From positions 1 through 34,144 of the forward strand of contig CANKWR010000016.1 of NCBI GenBank assembly GCA_947487525.1: 34,144 bases of DNA. The letters are read 5' to 3'. Every line of letters starts with the position of its first letter. Position 1 is the stretch's first letter. Source of the stretch: Bacteroidota bacterium. GTDB lineage: Bacteria > Bacteroidota > Bacteroidia > Chitinophagales > Chitinophagaceae. The position numbers and the translations under genes are program-made. Shown here one piece after another: positions 25,495 to 33,504 of this stretch. The notes beneath the pieces are model-generated. The model was not told the DNA's origin. It saw only the letters and a program-made list of their open reading frames with translations, and did no database searches.

Positions 25495-26265
25495 ATGAAA
25501 CAACAAGTTCCTAATTTCATCACTTTACTTAATCTCTTTTTTGGTTGCATGGCAATCGTGTCAGCATTTCAAGCTGGAGCCATGTTTTCAATAGATGAAA
25601 ATGGGGGTGTAGTTATTGAAATACCAGCGCAAATGTATTATGCTAGTTTATATATAGGACTAGCTGCTTTAATGGATTTTTTTGATGGATTTGCTGCGAG
25701 ATTGCTAAAAGTATCTTCTGAAATGGGCAAACAATTAGACTCCTTGGCCGATGTAGTTAGTTTTGGAGTAGCTCCTGCACTTATTGTTTTTCAATTTTTA
25801 AGACTTTCATTGGCGACTGATGTGAATGCCTTGTCTCATAACAATGCATTGTTGTATGGTGCTTTCTTAATCCCGATGGCGGGTGCTTATCGTTTAGCAA
25901 GATTCAATATTGATACCGAGCAGACCACTTATTTTAAGGGGGTACCTATTCCGATGATTGGAATTTTAACCGCTGCCTTTCCATTAATGTATTGGCAGGG
26001 CAATGTTTTCATCCACAATTTTATATTTGGGAGTCCCTTATTCTGGTATGTATATATTTTGTTAGTTTCTTTTTTAATGGTCATGAAAATGCCTATGTTG
26101 GCAATGAAAGGCTTTGGCAATAAGAAAAAACTGATTATTCCTTTATTGTTATTGGTCTTAGAAGTGGTAGTCACGGCTGTTTTTTATAAGTGGTTGGCTA
26201 TCCCATTTGGCTTTATTGGCTATTGCTTAGTATCTTTGGTGTACCGAAAAACAATTACTCAATAA
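25495..26265 (+). CDS. pssA: CDP-diacylglycerol-serine O-phosphatidyltransferase
   Basis: This inner-membrane enzyme makes phosphatidylserine, the precursor of phosphatidylethanolamine. The 256-residue protein has about six to eight hydrophobic segments. The CDP-alcohol phosphotransferase motif is intact: DFFDGFAARLLKV followed by GKQLDSLADVVSFG. The N-terminal VPNFITLLNLFFGCMAI is typical of PssA rather than PgsA. The psd decarboxylase is not adjacent here. Spacing to pepP (21 nt) and purS (13 nt) suggests one operon. Confidence 0.93.
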   Translation: MKQQVPNFITLLNLFFGCMAIVSAFQAGAMFSIDENGGVVIEIPAQMYYASLYIGLAALMDFFDGFAARLLKVSSEMGKQLDSLADVVSFGVAPALIVFQFLRLSLATDVNALSHNNALLYGAFLIPMAGAYRLARFNIDTEQTTYFKGVPIPMIGILTAAFPLMYWQGNVFIHNFIFGSPLFWYVYILLVSFLMVMKMPMLAMKGFGNKKKLIIPLLLLVLEVVVTAVFYKWLAIPFGFIGYCLVSLVYRKTITQ

Positions 26266-26278
26266 GAAAATTATTTCT

Positions 26279-26530
26279 ATGCTATTTCAAGTTCAAATTA
26301 AAGTAATGCCTTTAAAAGATTTATTAGATCCACAAGGGAAGGCGGTATTAGGTGGGTTGCATAATTTAGGCATGAGTGGAGTGCAGGATGTGCGTGTTGG
26401 AAAACAAATCACTTTACAAATTGAAGCAGACAATGAAGCCTCAGCAAGATCAATAGCTGAAGAGGCAAGTAAAAAATTATTGGCAAATGCGGTAATGGAG
26501 TATTTTGAAATTGAATTCGTTCAAGCTTAG
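26279..26530 (+). CDS. purS: Phosphoribosylformylglycinamidine synthase subunit PurS
   Basis: An 83-residue protein matching PurS, the small structural subunit of the three-part FGAR amidotransferase (PurS-PurQ-PurL) in purine synthesis. It starts MLFQVQIKVMPLKDLLDPQG and continues GKAVLGGLHNLGMSGVQDVRVGK, the family's conserved block, ending in AVMEYFEIEFV. Its presence implies a separate small PurL and PurQ elsewhere. It is out of the usual pur context, between pssA and rsmI. Confidence 0.92.
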   Translation: MLFQVQIKVMPLKDLLDPQGKAVLGGLHNLGMSGVQDVRVGKQITLQIEADNEASARSIAEEASKKLLANAVMEYFEIEFVQA

Positions 26531-26551
26531 TCATCCCTATTTTATTTAACC

Positions 26552-27217
26552 ATGTTGTATCTAGTACCTACGCCTATTGGGAATTTAAAAGATTTTACCT
26601 TTAGGGCAGTGGAGGTGCTTCAGTCCGTTGACTTTATTTTATGTGAGGATACAAGGACTTCTTCTAAATTATTACAACATTACAAAATACAAAAACCACT
26701 CACGCCTTATCATCAACACAATGAGCATAAGGTGGTGGATCATTTGGTGCAACAATTACTAGCAGGGAAAAATATTGCCTTAATCACTGACGCAGGCAGT
26801 CCTGGTATTTCAGATCCTGCTTTTTTATTGGTACGTGCTTGCAAAGCAGCAGGGGTGGAAGTGACTAGTTTGCCTGGAGCCACGGCATTTGTGCCTGCTT
26901 TAACCAATAGTGGATTGCCAGCCAGCCGTTTTACATTTGAAGGGTTTATTCCCTTGAAAAAAGGCAAAAAAACATTAATGGAGTCTTTGGCAAATGAAGA
27001 GCGCACCATGCTTTTTTATGAAAGCCCCATGCGCTTGGTAAAAACCTTGGAATTATTTGCCACCTATTTTGGCGGGGATCGCAAAGCGGCTGTGAGTCGG
27101 GAGCTGACCAAAATGTTTGAGGAAAATGTAACGGATACCTTGGATAATTTAATTGTCCATTTTAGCGCCAAACAGGTAAAAGGGGAGATTGTGATTGTGG
27201 TGGAAGGGAAAGCTTAG
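26552..27217 (+). CDS. rsmI: 16S rRNA (cytidine-1402-2'-O)-methyltransferase
   Basis: RsmI methylates the ribose of C1402 in 16S rRNA. The 221-residue tetrapyrrole-methylase-fold protein begins LYLVPTPIGNLKDFTFRAVE. It then shows CEDTRTSSKLLQHY, ALITDAGSPGISDPAFLLVR and the ALTNSGLPASRFTFEGFIP block, all RsmI hallmarks, and ERTMLFYESPMRLVKTL further on. It is shorter at the C-terminus than the E. coli protein, lacking the roughly 60-residue extension. It is the last gene of the run beginning at recG. Confidence 0.96.
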   Translation: MLYLVPTPIGNLKDFTFRAVEVLQSVDFILCEDTRTSSKLLQHYKIQKPLTPYHQHNEHKVVDHLVQQLLAGKNIALITDAGSPGISDPAFLLVRACKAAGVEVTSLPGATAFVPALTNSGLPASRFTFEGFIPLKKGKKTLMESLANEERTMLFYESPMRLVKTLELFATYFGGDRKAAVSRELTKMFEENVTDTLDNLIVHFSAKQVKGEIVIVVEGKA

Positions 27218-27317
27218 TCATTCATCCCAATCAGTTGTTTTGATGCACTATTTTTCTTAATTTGACTTTCTAATTTGGGGGTCATTTTCATTTTAAAGAA
27301 GTTTTAAAATTCACGTT

Positions 27318-29222
27318 ATGAAAAATAAAGTTTTATCGATCTTGGCTATTTTATTGGCCATTTCAAATTTCGCCTCTGCGCAGGCAGATCGTTGGCAGCA
27401 ACATATCAATTACAATATTAAAGCAGGATTGGATGTAAATACCAATATTGTAAAAGGAACTGAGGATATTGTGTATGATAACAATAGTACGGACACTTTA
27501 AGGAAAGTATATTTCCATTTATACTGGAATGCATTTCAACCGAATTCAGTAATGGATATTCGTAGTCGTGAATTGGGAAAAAATATGCTTACAAGTCGAA
27601 GAGGAGATCAAATACCTGATTGGGATGCCCGTGTAAAGGATCGTATACAAAATTTAAATCCAGAGGAAATTGGATACCAAAGAGTTAGTCAGGTGTTGAT
27701 AGGGGGGAAGGCACAGCAATTAGTGGAGCATGAAACCATTTTGGAAGTACAATTAACACAACCTATTTTACCTAAAACCTCGGTTAAAATAAACCTAAGT
27801 TTCGAGGCGCAAGTACCAAAGCAAATTCGTCGTTCCGGAAGAGACAATGCCGAAGGGGTGCGTTTTTCAATGAGTCAATGGTACCCTAAAATGGTGGAAT
27901 ATGATTACCAAGGATGGAATACCAATCCATATATTGCCCGTGAATTTTATGGCGTATGGGGTAACTATGATGTCACCTTACAACTCGATCAAAACTATAC
28001 AGTAGCGGCAACAGGTGTTTTACAAAATTCAACAGCTACAGGCAATGCACAAGGAGTAAAGTCTTGGAATTTTAAAGGAAATAATATTCATGATTTTGTT
28101 TGGGCTGCAGATAATAAATTTAAGCATTTGTCCAAGGAAGTAAGAAAAGGTTTAACCCTTCATGTATTTTATAAGCAGAAGGATGCAAAAGCAGATAGTG
28201 CTTGGGCGAATGTTTTATGGGCGACTGAAAAAATGTTGCCTTATATGGAAAAGAAATTTGGGGCCTATCCTTACCCGCAATACTCATTTATTCAAGGTGG
28301 CGACGGTGGGATGGAATATGCAATGGCTACTTTGTTAAAAGGACCAGGTTTAGGTACGGTATTCCACGAGTGGATGCATAGCTGGTATCAGCATATACTA
28401 GGTACCAATGAAAGTTTATTTCCATGGATGGATGAAGGATTTACCAGTTATGCCGAGGAAGCAATTTCTTATCAATATGATATGGAGTTTGGCGCTACAT
28501 CTCCTTTTATTAGTGAAAGAGAAAAAGCACAAATATTGGCTGGAAATGAAAGAGCAAAAACGCAATTGCCAGCAGTACAATATTCAAACTATATGGGGTA
28601 TTTGAATTTGGCAAAAAGTGGTTTAGAAGAACCCATGAGCACGCATTCAGACCATTACAATACCAATTTTGCCTATAGCAGTGCTTCCTATAGTAAGGGA
28701 GGGACTTTCCTAGGATTTTTAGGATATATTGTTGGGGATTCAGTACGTGATAAAATTTTATTAAACTATTACAATACATGGAAGTTTAAACATCCCAATG
28801 CGAATGATTTTATGCGTGTTGCCGAAAAAACAAGTGGCATTCAATTGCAATGGTTTAAGGAGTATTGGATGAATAGTACTAAAACGGTTGACTATGGTTT
28901 AAATGATATTCAAGCCACTACAACAGGTGCTATTATTAGTATTCAAAGAATTGGTAAAATGCCAGCTCCGGTGGAAGTACTTGTGAAGTACAAGGACGGC
29001 ACCAGTGAATTACATTATGTTCCTTTGGACTTAATGTTAGGCAATAAACTAGCAGAAGGGAATGCAAATAGAGTTGTTCATCCGGAATGCAAATGGGTAC
29101 AACCAACCTATACCTTTGAAACTACGAAACCATTAAGCACCTTAAAATCAATTGAAATTGACCCAAGCCATCGTTTACCAGATGTGAATAGAACCAATAA
29201 TAAATTAGAGATACCTAATTAG
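27318..29222 (+). CDS. M1 family metallopeptidase, exported
   Basis: A 634-residue secreted zinc aminopeptidase-like protein. A signal peptide (about 1-21, cleaved near ASAQ) is followed by the N-terminal beta domain (NINYNIKAG-like region with VYFHLYWNAFQP). The catalytic domain carries HEWMHSWYQ (HExxH) and the downstream zinc ligand in WMDEGFTSYAEE. The GAMEN-equivalent loop reads GGDGGMEYAM. A C-terminal helical/ERAP-like region follows. Many Bacteroidota have several exported M1 peptidases; its substrate is unknown. A long hairpin follows between it and convergent rsmG. Confidence 0.92.
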   Translation: MKNKVLSILAILLAISNFASAQADRWQQHINYNIKAGLDVNTNIVKGTEDIVYDNNSTDTLRKVYFHLYWNAFQPNSVMDIRSRELGKNMLTSRRGDQIPDWDARVKDRIQNLNPEEIGYQRVSQVLIGGKAQQLVEHETILEVQLTQPILPKTSVKINLSFEAQVPKQIRRSGRDNAEGVRFSMSQWYPKMVEYDYQGWNTNPYIAREFYGVWGNYDVTLQLDQNYTVAATGVLQNSTATGNAQGVKSWNFKGNNIHDFVWAADNKFKHLSKEVRKGLTLHVFYKQKDAKADSAWANVLWATEKMLPYMEKKFGAYPYPQYSFIQGGDGGMEYAMATLLKGPGLGTVFHEWMHSWYQHILGTNESLFPWMDEGFTSYAEEAISYQYDMEFGATSPFISEREKAQILAGNERAKTQLPAVQYSNYMGYLNLAKSGLEEPMSTHSDHYNTNFAYSSASYSKGGTFLGFLGYIVGDSVRDKILLNYYNTWKFKHPNANDFMRVAEKTSGIQLQWFKEYWMNSTKTVDYGLNDIQATTTGAIISIQRIGKMPAPVEVLVKYKDGTSELHYVPLDLMLGNKLAEGNANRVVHPECKWVQPTYTFETTKPLSTLKSIEIDPSHRLPDVNRTNNKLEIPN

Positions 29223-29259
29223 AATAGGTAGGGCATATTATTTTTATGGCAGAAGAAAT

Positions 29260-29422
29260 AGATTTTGCTATGAGTGAACATCGAGCCATAGCGTTAATAA
29301 ATTTGTAAATGTTAACGTTAAAAAAGTCTGCATGTCTGAGCACGAAGTGCGAGTTCAGACTTTTAGTTAGCATTTATGAATTTTAGCGTTAAGTGGCGAG
29401 CCGAGAACGAATAGTGAAATCT
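29260..29422 (+). ncRNA. Long strand-specific hairpin, possible structured RNA or repeat element
   Basis: A nested imperfect inverted repeat of about 50 base pairs. The outer helix pairs 29260-29271 with 29411-29422. The middle helices pair 29289-29297 with 29383-29391 and 29300-29316 with 29366-29382. The inner terminator-like helix pairs 29322-29330 with 29356-29364, and the tip is GCAC-GAA-GTGC. All seven non-Watson-Crick positions in the outer and middle helices are G-U only on the plus strand. I recognise no Rfam family. The right arm ends at the rsmG stop codon. Confidence 0.55.
29320..29364. terminator. Probable bidirectional terminator inside the long hairpin
   Basis: AAAAGTCTG pairs perfectly with CAGACTTTT, with A-rich sequence on the left and Ts on the right, around a 25-nt loop that holds its own small stem. 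It lies between convergent M1 peptidase and rsmG genes, where a two-way terminator is expected. Confidence 0.6.
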
Positions 29423-30059
29423 ACTTCTTCACCTGAATGATAAACTTCTCTTTAAAGTACTCCTCCTGAAAAATGTCATAAATAGACATCATTTTAGGAC
29501 GCACACCGCTCTCGAAAATTTCTTGATGTAAGTCGCCCCCTTTTAAGCAAATCAATCCGTTTGGCTGATTGGGCTTTTTGTTGATAATAGGCCCTGCCCA
29601 TTTCCATAAGTCCTTTAAAGGAGCCACGGCGCGGCTTATTGCGTAGTCAAATTTCTTATTCTTAATATCCTCTACACGGGTGTGTTTAGTGGTAATGTTT
29701 TTGATGCCTACCATTTCGCAAACCGCATCTACTACTTTTAGTTTTTTTGCAATACTGTCTACGGCTAAAAATTGTACTTCTGGGAAAAAGATGGCCAACG
29801 GTACACAAGGGAATCCACCACCGCAACCAATGTCAATGACTTGTGTTCCTTTTTCCCATTCTGCAATCGCAGCGATACTGAATGAATGTAAAACATGATG
29901 TAAATAAAGTTGATCAATGTCTTTTCTTGAGATTACATTTATTTGACTATTCCATTCTTTATAGGCCGGTTCTAGCCCGGTCAATTGGGCCAATTGGCTA
30001 CTTGTGAAGTCGGCGAAATATTTAGTTATTAACTCCAGTTTTTGTTCGGTGCTTTCCAT
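29421..30059 (-). CDS. rsmG: 16S rRNA (guanine-527-N7)-methyltransferase
   Basis: RsmG (GidB) methylates G527 in the 530 loop of 16S rRNA. The 212-residue protein shows YKEWNSQINVISRKDIDQLYLHHVLHS near the N-terminus, the SAM motif VIDIGCGGGFPCVPLAI, and FLAVDSIAKKLKVVDAV. The catalytic-region FDYAISRAVAPLKDLWKW and the CLKGGDLHQEI segment follow. It overlaps the end of the upstream GT2 gene by 31 nt, suggesting translational coupling. Confidence 0.95.
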   Translation of the reverse strand: MESTEQKLELITKYFADFTSSQLAQLTGLEPAYKEWNSQINVISRKDIDQLYLHHVLHSFSIAAIAEWEKGTQVIDIGCGGGFPCVPLAIFFPEVQFLAVDSIAKKLKVVDAVCEMVGIKNITTKHTRVEDIKNKKFDYAISRAVAPLKDLWKWAGPIINKKPNQPNGLICLKGGDLHQEIFESGVRPKMMSIYDIFQEEYFKEKFIIQVKK

Positions 30060-31156
30060 ACGCTAGGTAAAGTAAATAGGTAATAAAATACAGACCATAA
30101 GTCAAATAAAAAGTACCAAGGCCATAAGTCCAATTCATTTAGTTTTTTCATGGTTGATCGGAGTATCGTTCCTTGAATGACAAACCTTGCTCCCCATAAA
30201 CTCGCAATTAAAATATATTCTTTGGAGAAAATCAATGCAGTAATCAAAATCGGGTAAACTAAAAATTGGCTGACTGCATAAAGTCCTAATAAAAATGCAT
30301 GGTGTTTTTTATAATATTTGCTGGTAGTATAGTGCCTATATTTTTGGGTCATCCAATCATTAAAGGTTGTTTTAGGTTCGCTTAATGTATGGGCATCTTT
30401 TTCAATTACAATAGCGGTATTTTTTCTTTTTGCCACTTGATTAATGAATAAATCATCATCGCCACTCGGCATTTGATTAATGGAAGAGAAGCCCTTGTTT
30501 TTAAAAAACACTTCCTTCTTATAAGATAAATTTCGGCCCACTCCCATATAAGGCTGACCCGCTAAGGCGTAGGAGAAATATTGCAAAGCGGTATGAAATG
30601 TTTCAAAACGAATTAGCTTATTCAACAATCCCGACTTCTTTTTATAGGCACCATACCCTAATACAATTTCAATATTGTCATCGTATCCATCTTGCATTAA
30701 CTGCATCCAGTTTTCACTGGCAGGAACACAATCGGCGTCGGTGAGTAATAAAGTTTCATATTTAGTTGACTTAATACCCATGGACAAAGGGAACTTTTTT
30801 CCGTTAATCATTTTAGCATCCTGTGTTAGCGTAACGATATTTAAGTTTTTAAATGATTTCTTAAATTCATCTAATAAATACCTTGATTCGTCTTCAGAAT
30901 TGTCATTCACTAACACAATCTCGTGAGTTGTGCTATATTGTTGTACCAACACCCCAGGTAAATTATTGGCTAAATTTTCTGCCTCGTCTCTAGCACAAAT
31001 AACCACCGATATGGGGTGTTCTACATGCACCGATTTTTTGGGCTTTTTGTAAATGGCCAATCTTATAAAGAAAAACAGATAGTAAAATAGCTGTATTGCT
31101 ATAATGCAGGCAAAGACACCTATTAAAATAGTTGATACGGTTAGGTTAGTGATCAT
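30029..31156 (-). CDS. Membrane-anchored family 2 glycosyltransferase
   Basis: A 375-residue inner-membrane glycosyltransferase. One N-terminal transmembrane helix (about 8-36) precedes a GT-A catalytic domain with ISVVICARDEAENLANNLPG, VNDNSEDES, the DxD-type LLTDADCVP, and the acceptor-base region PSGDDDLFINQ. The QxxRW-like element is MTQKYRHYTTSKYY. Two or three transmembrane helices end the protein. Donor and acceptor are unknown. Its -7 box ends 4 nt before the ATG, and it diverges from tgt across only 38 nt. Confidence 0.9.
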   Translation of the reverse strand: MITNLTVSTILIGVFACIIAIQLFYYLFFFIRLAIYKKPKKSVHVEHPISVVICARDEAENLANNLPGVLVQQYSTTHEIVLVNDNSEDESRYLLDEFKKSFKNLNIVTLTQDAKMINGKKFPLSMGIKSTKYETLLLTDADCVPASENWMQLMQDGYDDNIEIVLGYGAYKKKSGLLNKLIRFETFHTALQYFSYALAGQPYMGVGRNLSYKKEVFFKNKGFSSINQMPSGDDDLFINQVAKRKNTAIVIEKDAHTLSEPKTTFNDWMTQKYRHYTTSKYYKKHHAFLLGLYAVSQFLVYPILITALIFSKEYILIASLWGARFVIQGTILRSTMKKLNELDLWPWYFLFDLWSVFYYLFTLPSVWKAPNKNWS

Positions 31157-31160
31157 AGTA

Positions 31161-31168
31161 CAAAAGTA
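31161..31168 (-). promoter_or_regulatory. -7 element of the GT2-rsmG operon
   Basis: TACTTTTG on the minus strand, 4 nt before the ATG. It faces the tgt -7 box across 14 nt. No clear -33 TTTG is present. Confidence 0.5.
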
Positions 31169-31182
31169 ATACTATTTGACCT

Positions 31183-31190
31183 TACCTTTG
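31183..31190 (+). promoter_or_regulatory. -7 element of tgt
   Basis: TACCTTTG matches TAnnTTTG and ends 4 nt before the tgt ATG, implying a leaderless or near-leaderless message. No clear -33 TTTG is present. Confidence 0.5.
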
Positions 31191-31194
31191 CGCT

Positions 31195-32334
31195 ATGGCT
31201 GCATTAGCATTTGAATTAGAATATAAGAGTTCCACTGGGGCTGCTCGAGCGGGTACCATTACTACGGATCATGGCAGTATTCAGACCCCTATTTTTATGC
31301 CGGTAGGTACCATTGGCTCCGTAAAAGCGGTTACACAGCAGCAATTGTTGGCTGATGTAAAAGCACAAATTATCCTAGGCAATACCTATCATTTATATTT
31401 AAGACCAGGCACAGAAATATTAGCAGCTGCGGGCGGACTTCATAAATTCATGGGTTGGCATCAGCCCATCCTTACTGATAGTGGGGGATACCAGGTATTC
31501 TCCTTGGCCAATAATCGAAAAATTAAACCAGAAGGGGTTGTTTTCCAGTCGCATATTGATGGGAGTAAACACTTATTTACGCCTGAAAAAGTGATGGACA
31601 TACAACGCAGTATCGGAGCTGACATTATCATGGCTTTTGATGAGTGCCCACCCATACCTAGCACCTATGAATACGTTAAAAAAAGTATGGACCTCACCCA
31701 TATTTGGCTGGACAAGTGTTTTAACCGTTTAGCAGAGACCCCTGATTTATATGGGCATACCCAAAATTTATTTCCCATCGTACAAGGGGGATTGAATAAG
31801 GATTTAAGAAAAGCTTCCTGCGATTATATCAGTGCGAAAAACGCAGTCGGAAATGCCATTGGTGGATTAAGCGTGGGTGAGAAAGAGGAGGAAATGTATG
31901 AATTCACCGCACTTTGTTGTGAAAATTTACCGGAACAAAAGCCACGTTATTTAATGGGAGTAGGCACTCCATGGAATATTTTGGAAGCCATTGATTTGGG
32001 GGTGGATATGTTTGATTGTGTAATGCCCACCCGCAATGGCCGGAATGGGATGATTTTTACTTCACAGGGGGTCATAAACATAAAAAATAAGAAGTGGGAA
32101 AAGGATTTCAGTCCTTTGGATCCGGGTATTCCGAATGAATTAAGTCAGTATTACACCAAGGCCTATATGCGCCATTTATTTGTAGCGGATGAAATTTTAG
32201 GATTGCAGTTGGCTAGTATCCAAAACTTATCCTTTTATTTATGGTTGGTGGGGGAAGCAAGAAAACATATTATTGCAGGGGATTTTAGTAGTTGGAAAAC
32301 AGCAATGATTCAACAAGTAAAAACTCGTTTATAA
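31195..32334 (+). CDS. tgt: tRNA-guanine transglycosylase, zinc-site residues missing
   Basis: Tgt exchanges guanine-34 for preQ1 in tRNAs with GUN anticodons during queuosine synthesis. The 379-residue protein has the full catalytic set: D95 in ILTDSGGYQVF, FDECPP at 149-153, AIGGLSVGE, and nucleophile D274 in DMFDCVMPTRNGR. The C-terminal zinc motif, normally DPxCxCxxC plus a later His, reads DPGIPNELS with I312, N314 and S317 where the cysteines belong. The His position in the following IHNL block is Q343 (SIQNL). The rest of that domain (YYTKAYMRHLF) is intact. The gene is followed by lptF/G at a 10-nt gap. Confidence 0.95.
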   Translation: MAALAFELEYKSSTGAARAGTITTDHGSIQTPIFMPVGTIGSVKAVTQQQLLADVKAQIILGNTYHLYLRPGTEILAAAGGLHKFMGWHQPILTDSGGYQVFSLANNRKIKPEGVVFQSHIDGSKHLFTPEKVMDIQRSIGADIIMAFDECPPIPSTYEYVKKSMDLTHIWLDKCFNRLAETPDLYGHTQNLFPIVQGGLNKDLRKASCDYISAKNAVGNAIGGLSVGEKEEEMYEFTALCCENLPEQKPRYLMGVGTPWNILEAIDLGVDMFDCVMPTRNGRNGMIFTSQGVINIKNKKWEKDFSPLDPGIPNELSQYYTKAYMRHLFVADEILGLQLASIQNLSFYLWLVGEARKHIIAGDFSSWKTAMIQQVKTRL

Positions 32335-32344
32335 ATTATATAGA

Positions 32345-33436
32345 GTGAAAAAACTAGATTGGTATATATTAAAAAAGTTTTTGAGAGTATTTTTCTTCTC
32401 TATTTTTTTATTTGCTGTTATTTCAGTGGTAGTAGATGTGAGCGAAAAAACCGATGACTTTGTTAAATCTGGACTCTCGGCGGGTGAAATTTTCACGCAT
32501 TATTATATTGGTTTTATACCGCATATTATTGCATTATTATTCCCTTTGTTTGTTTTTATTGCTGTTATTTTTTTCACTTCAAAAATGGCAGGTCAAACTG
32601 AAATCGTTGCCATTTTAGCAAGTGGAACTACCTACAATAGATGGCTGAGACCTTATTGGATTGGGGGTGCATTATTGGGCTTATTATTATGGGTATCTAA
32701 TCAGTGGATTGTCCCAAAAGCCAATAATATCCGAGGGAGTTTTGAAGCAGCATTTGTGGACAAGCACTCAACTTACAACGCATTATTAACTACTTCTACC
32801 GATATTTATTTCAGAATTGATTCTTTCACTTATGCAGGTATTTATGGGTATGACACTTCCAACAATAGAGGCAACGGGTTCTTTTCCTATAAAGTAGCCA
32901 AGGGCAAAGTCATTCACAATTTAAGGGCAGAAAATATTATTTGGGATACAGCTACTAAAGCATGGCGATTAACCGAAGTAATTGAGCGAAAAGTAATGGA
33001 CAATAAGGAAGTGGTAACCTATACTACTGAATTGAAAAAAAAGTATCCATTTAAACCAGTGGACATTAAAAAGGATAAATACACAAAAGATAAACTCACC
33101 ACACTTCAACTTATTAATCAAATTAAGATAGAGGAGTTAAGGGGTTCTGAGGGGTTAAATGAATTAAAAATTGAGCGATATCGGAGGGATGCAACTCCAA
33201 TCACGGTGCTTCTATTAACCTTAATTGGCGCCATCATCGCGGGCAGAAAATTGAGGGGCGGAAGTGGCTCCCATTTGGCCCTTGGATTTGTCATTGCTGC
33301 TTTATTTATTATTACCGACCGCTTTTCGACTATCTTTTCAACCAAAGGGAATTTACCTCCCTTGTTGGCCGCTTGGATACCCAATTTAATTTTTATTTGG
33401 GTAGTGTATTATTTGTACAAAAAAGCACCTAAATAA
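32345..33436 (+). CDS. LptF/LptG family permease (YjgP/YjgQ)
   Basis: A 363-residue inner-membrane protein of the LptF/LptG family, the membrane part of the ABC machine that extracts lipopolysaccharide. It has N-terminal helices (WYILKKFLRVFFFSIFLFAV, then two more), a central periplasmic beta-jellyroll (about residues 130-255), and C-terminal helices with PITVLLLTLIGAIIAGRKLRGGSG. The start is GTG at 32345, 10 nt after tgt. The choice between LptF and LptG cannot be made safely; tgt adjacency is common in Bacteroidota. Confidence 0.92.
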   Translation: MKKLDWYILKKFLRVFFFSIFLFAVISVVVDVSEKTDDFVKSGLSAGEIFTHYYIGFIPHIIALLFPLFVFIAVIFFTSKMAGQTEIVAILASGTTYNRWLRPYWIGGALLGLLLWVSNQWIVPKANNIRGSFEAAFVDKHSTYNALLTTSTDIYFRIDSFTYAGIYGYDTSNNRGNGFFSYKVAKGKVIHNLRAENIIWDTATKAWRLTEVIERKVMDNKEVVTYTTELKKKYPFKPVDIKKDKYTKDKLTTLQLINQIKIEELRGSEGLNELKIERYRRDATPITVLLLTLIGAIIAGRKLRGGSGSHLALGFVIAALFIITDRFSTIFSTKGNLPPLLAAWIPNLIFIWVVYYLYKKAPK

Positions 33437-33504
33437 GCCTTTTTTCAGTTAACTTTACGCGTCATTTTAAAAAGGGCATTCATCATTAAATAAAAGGCGC
33501 ATTT

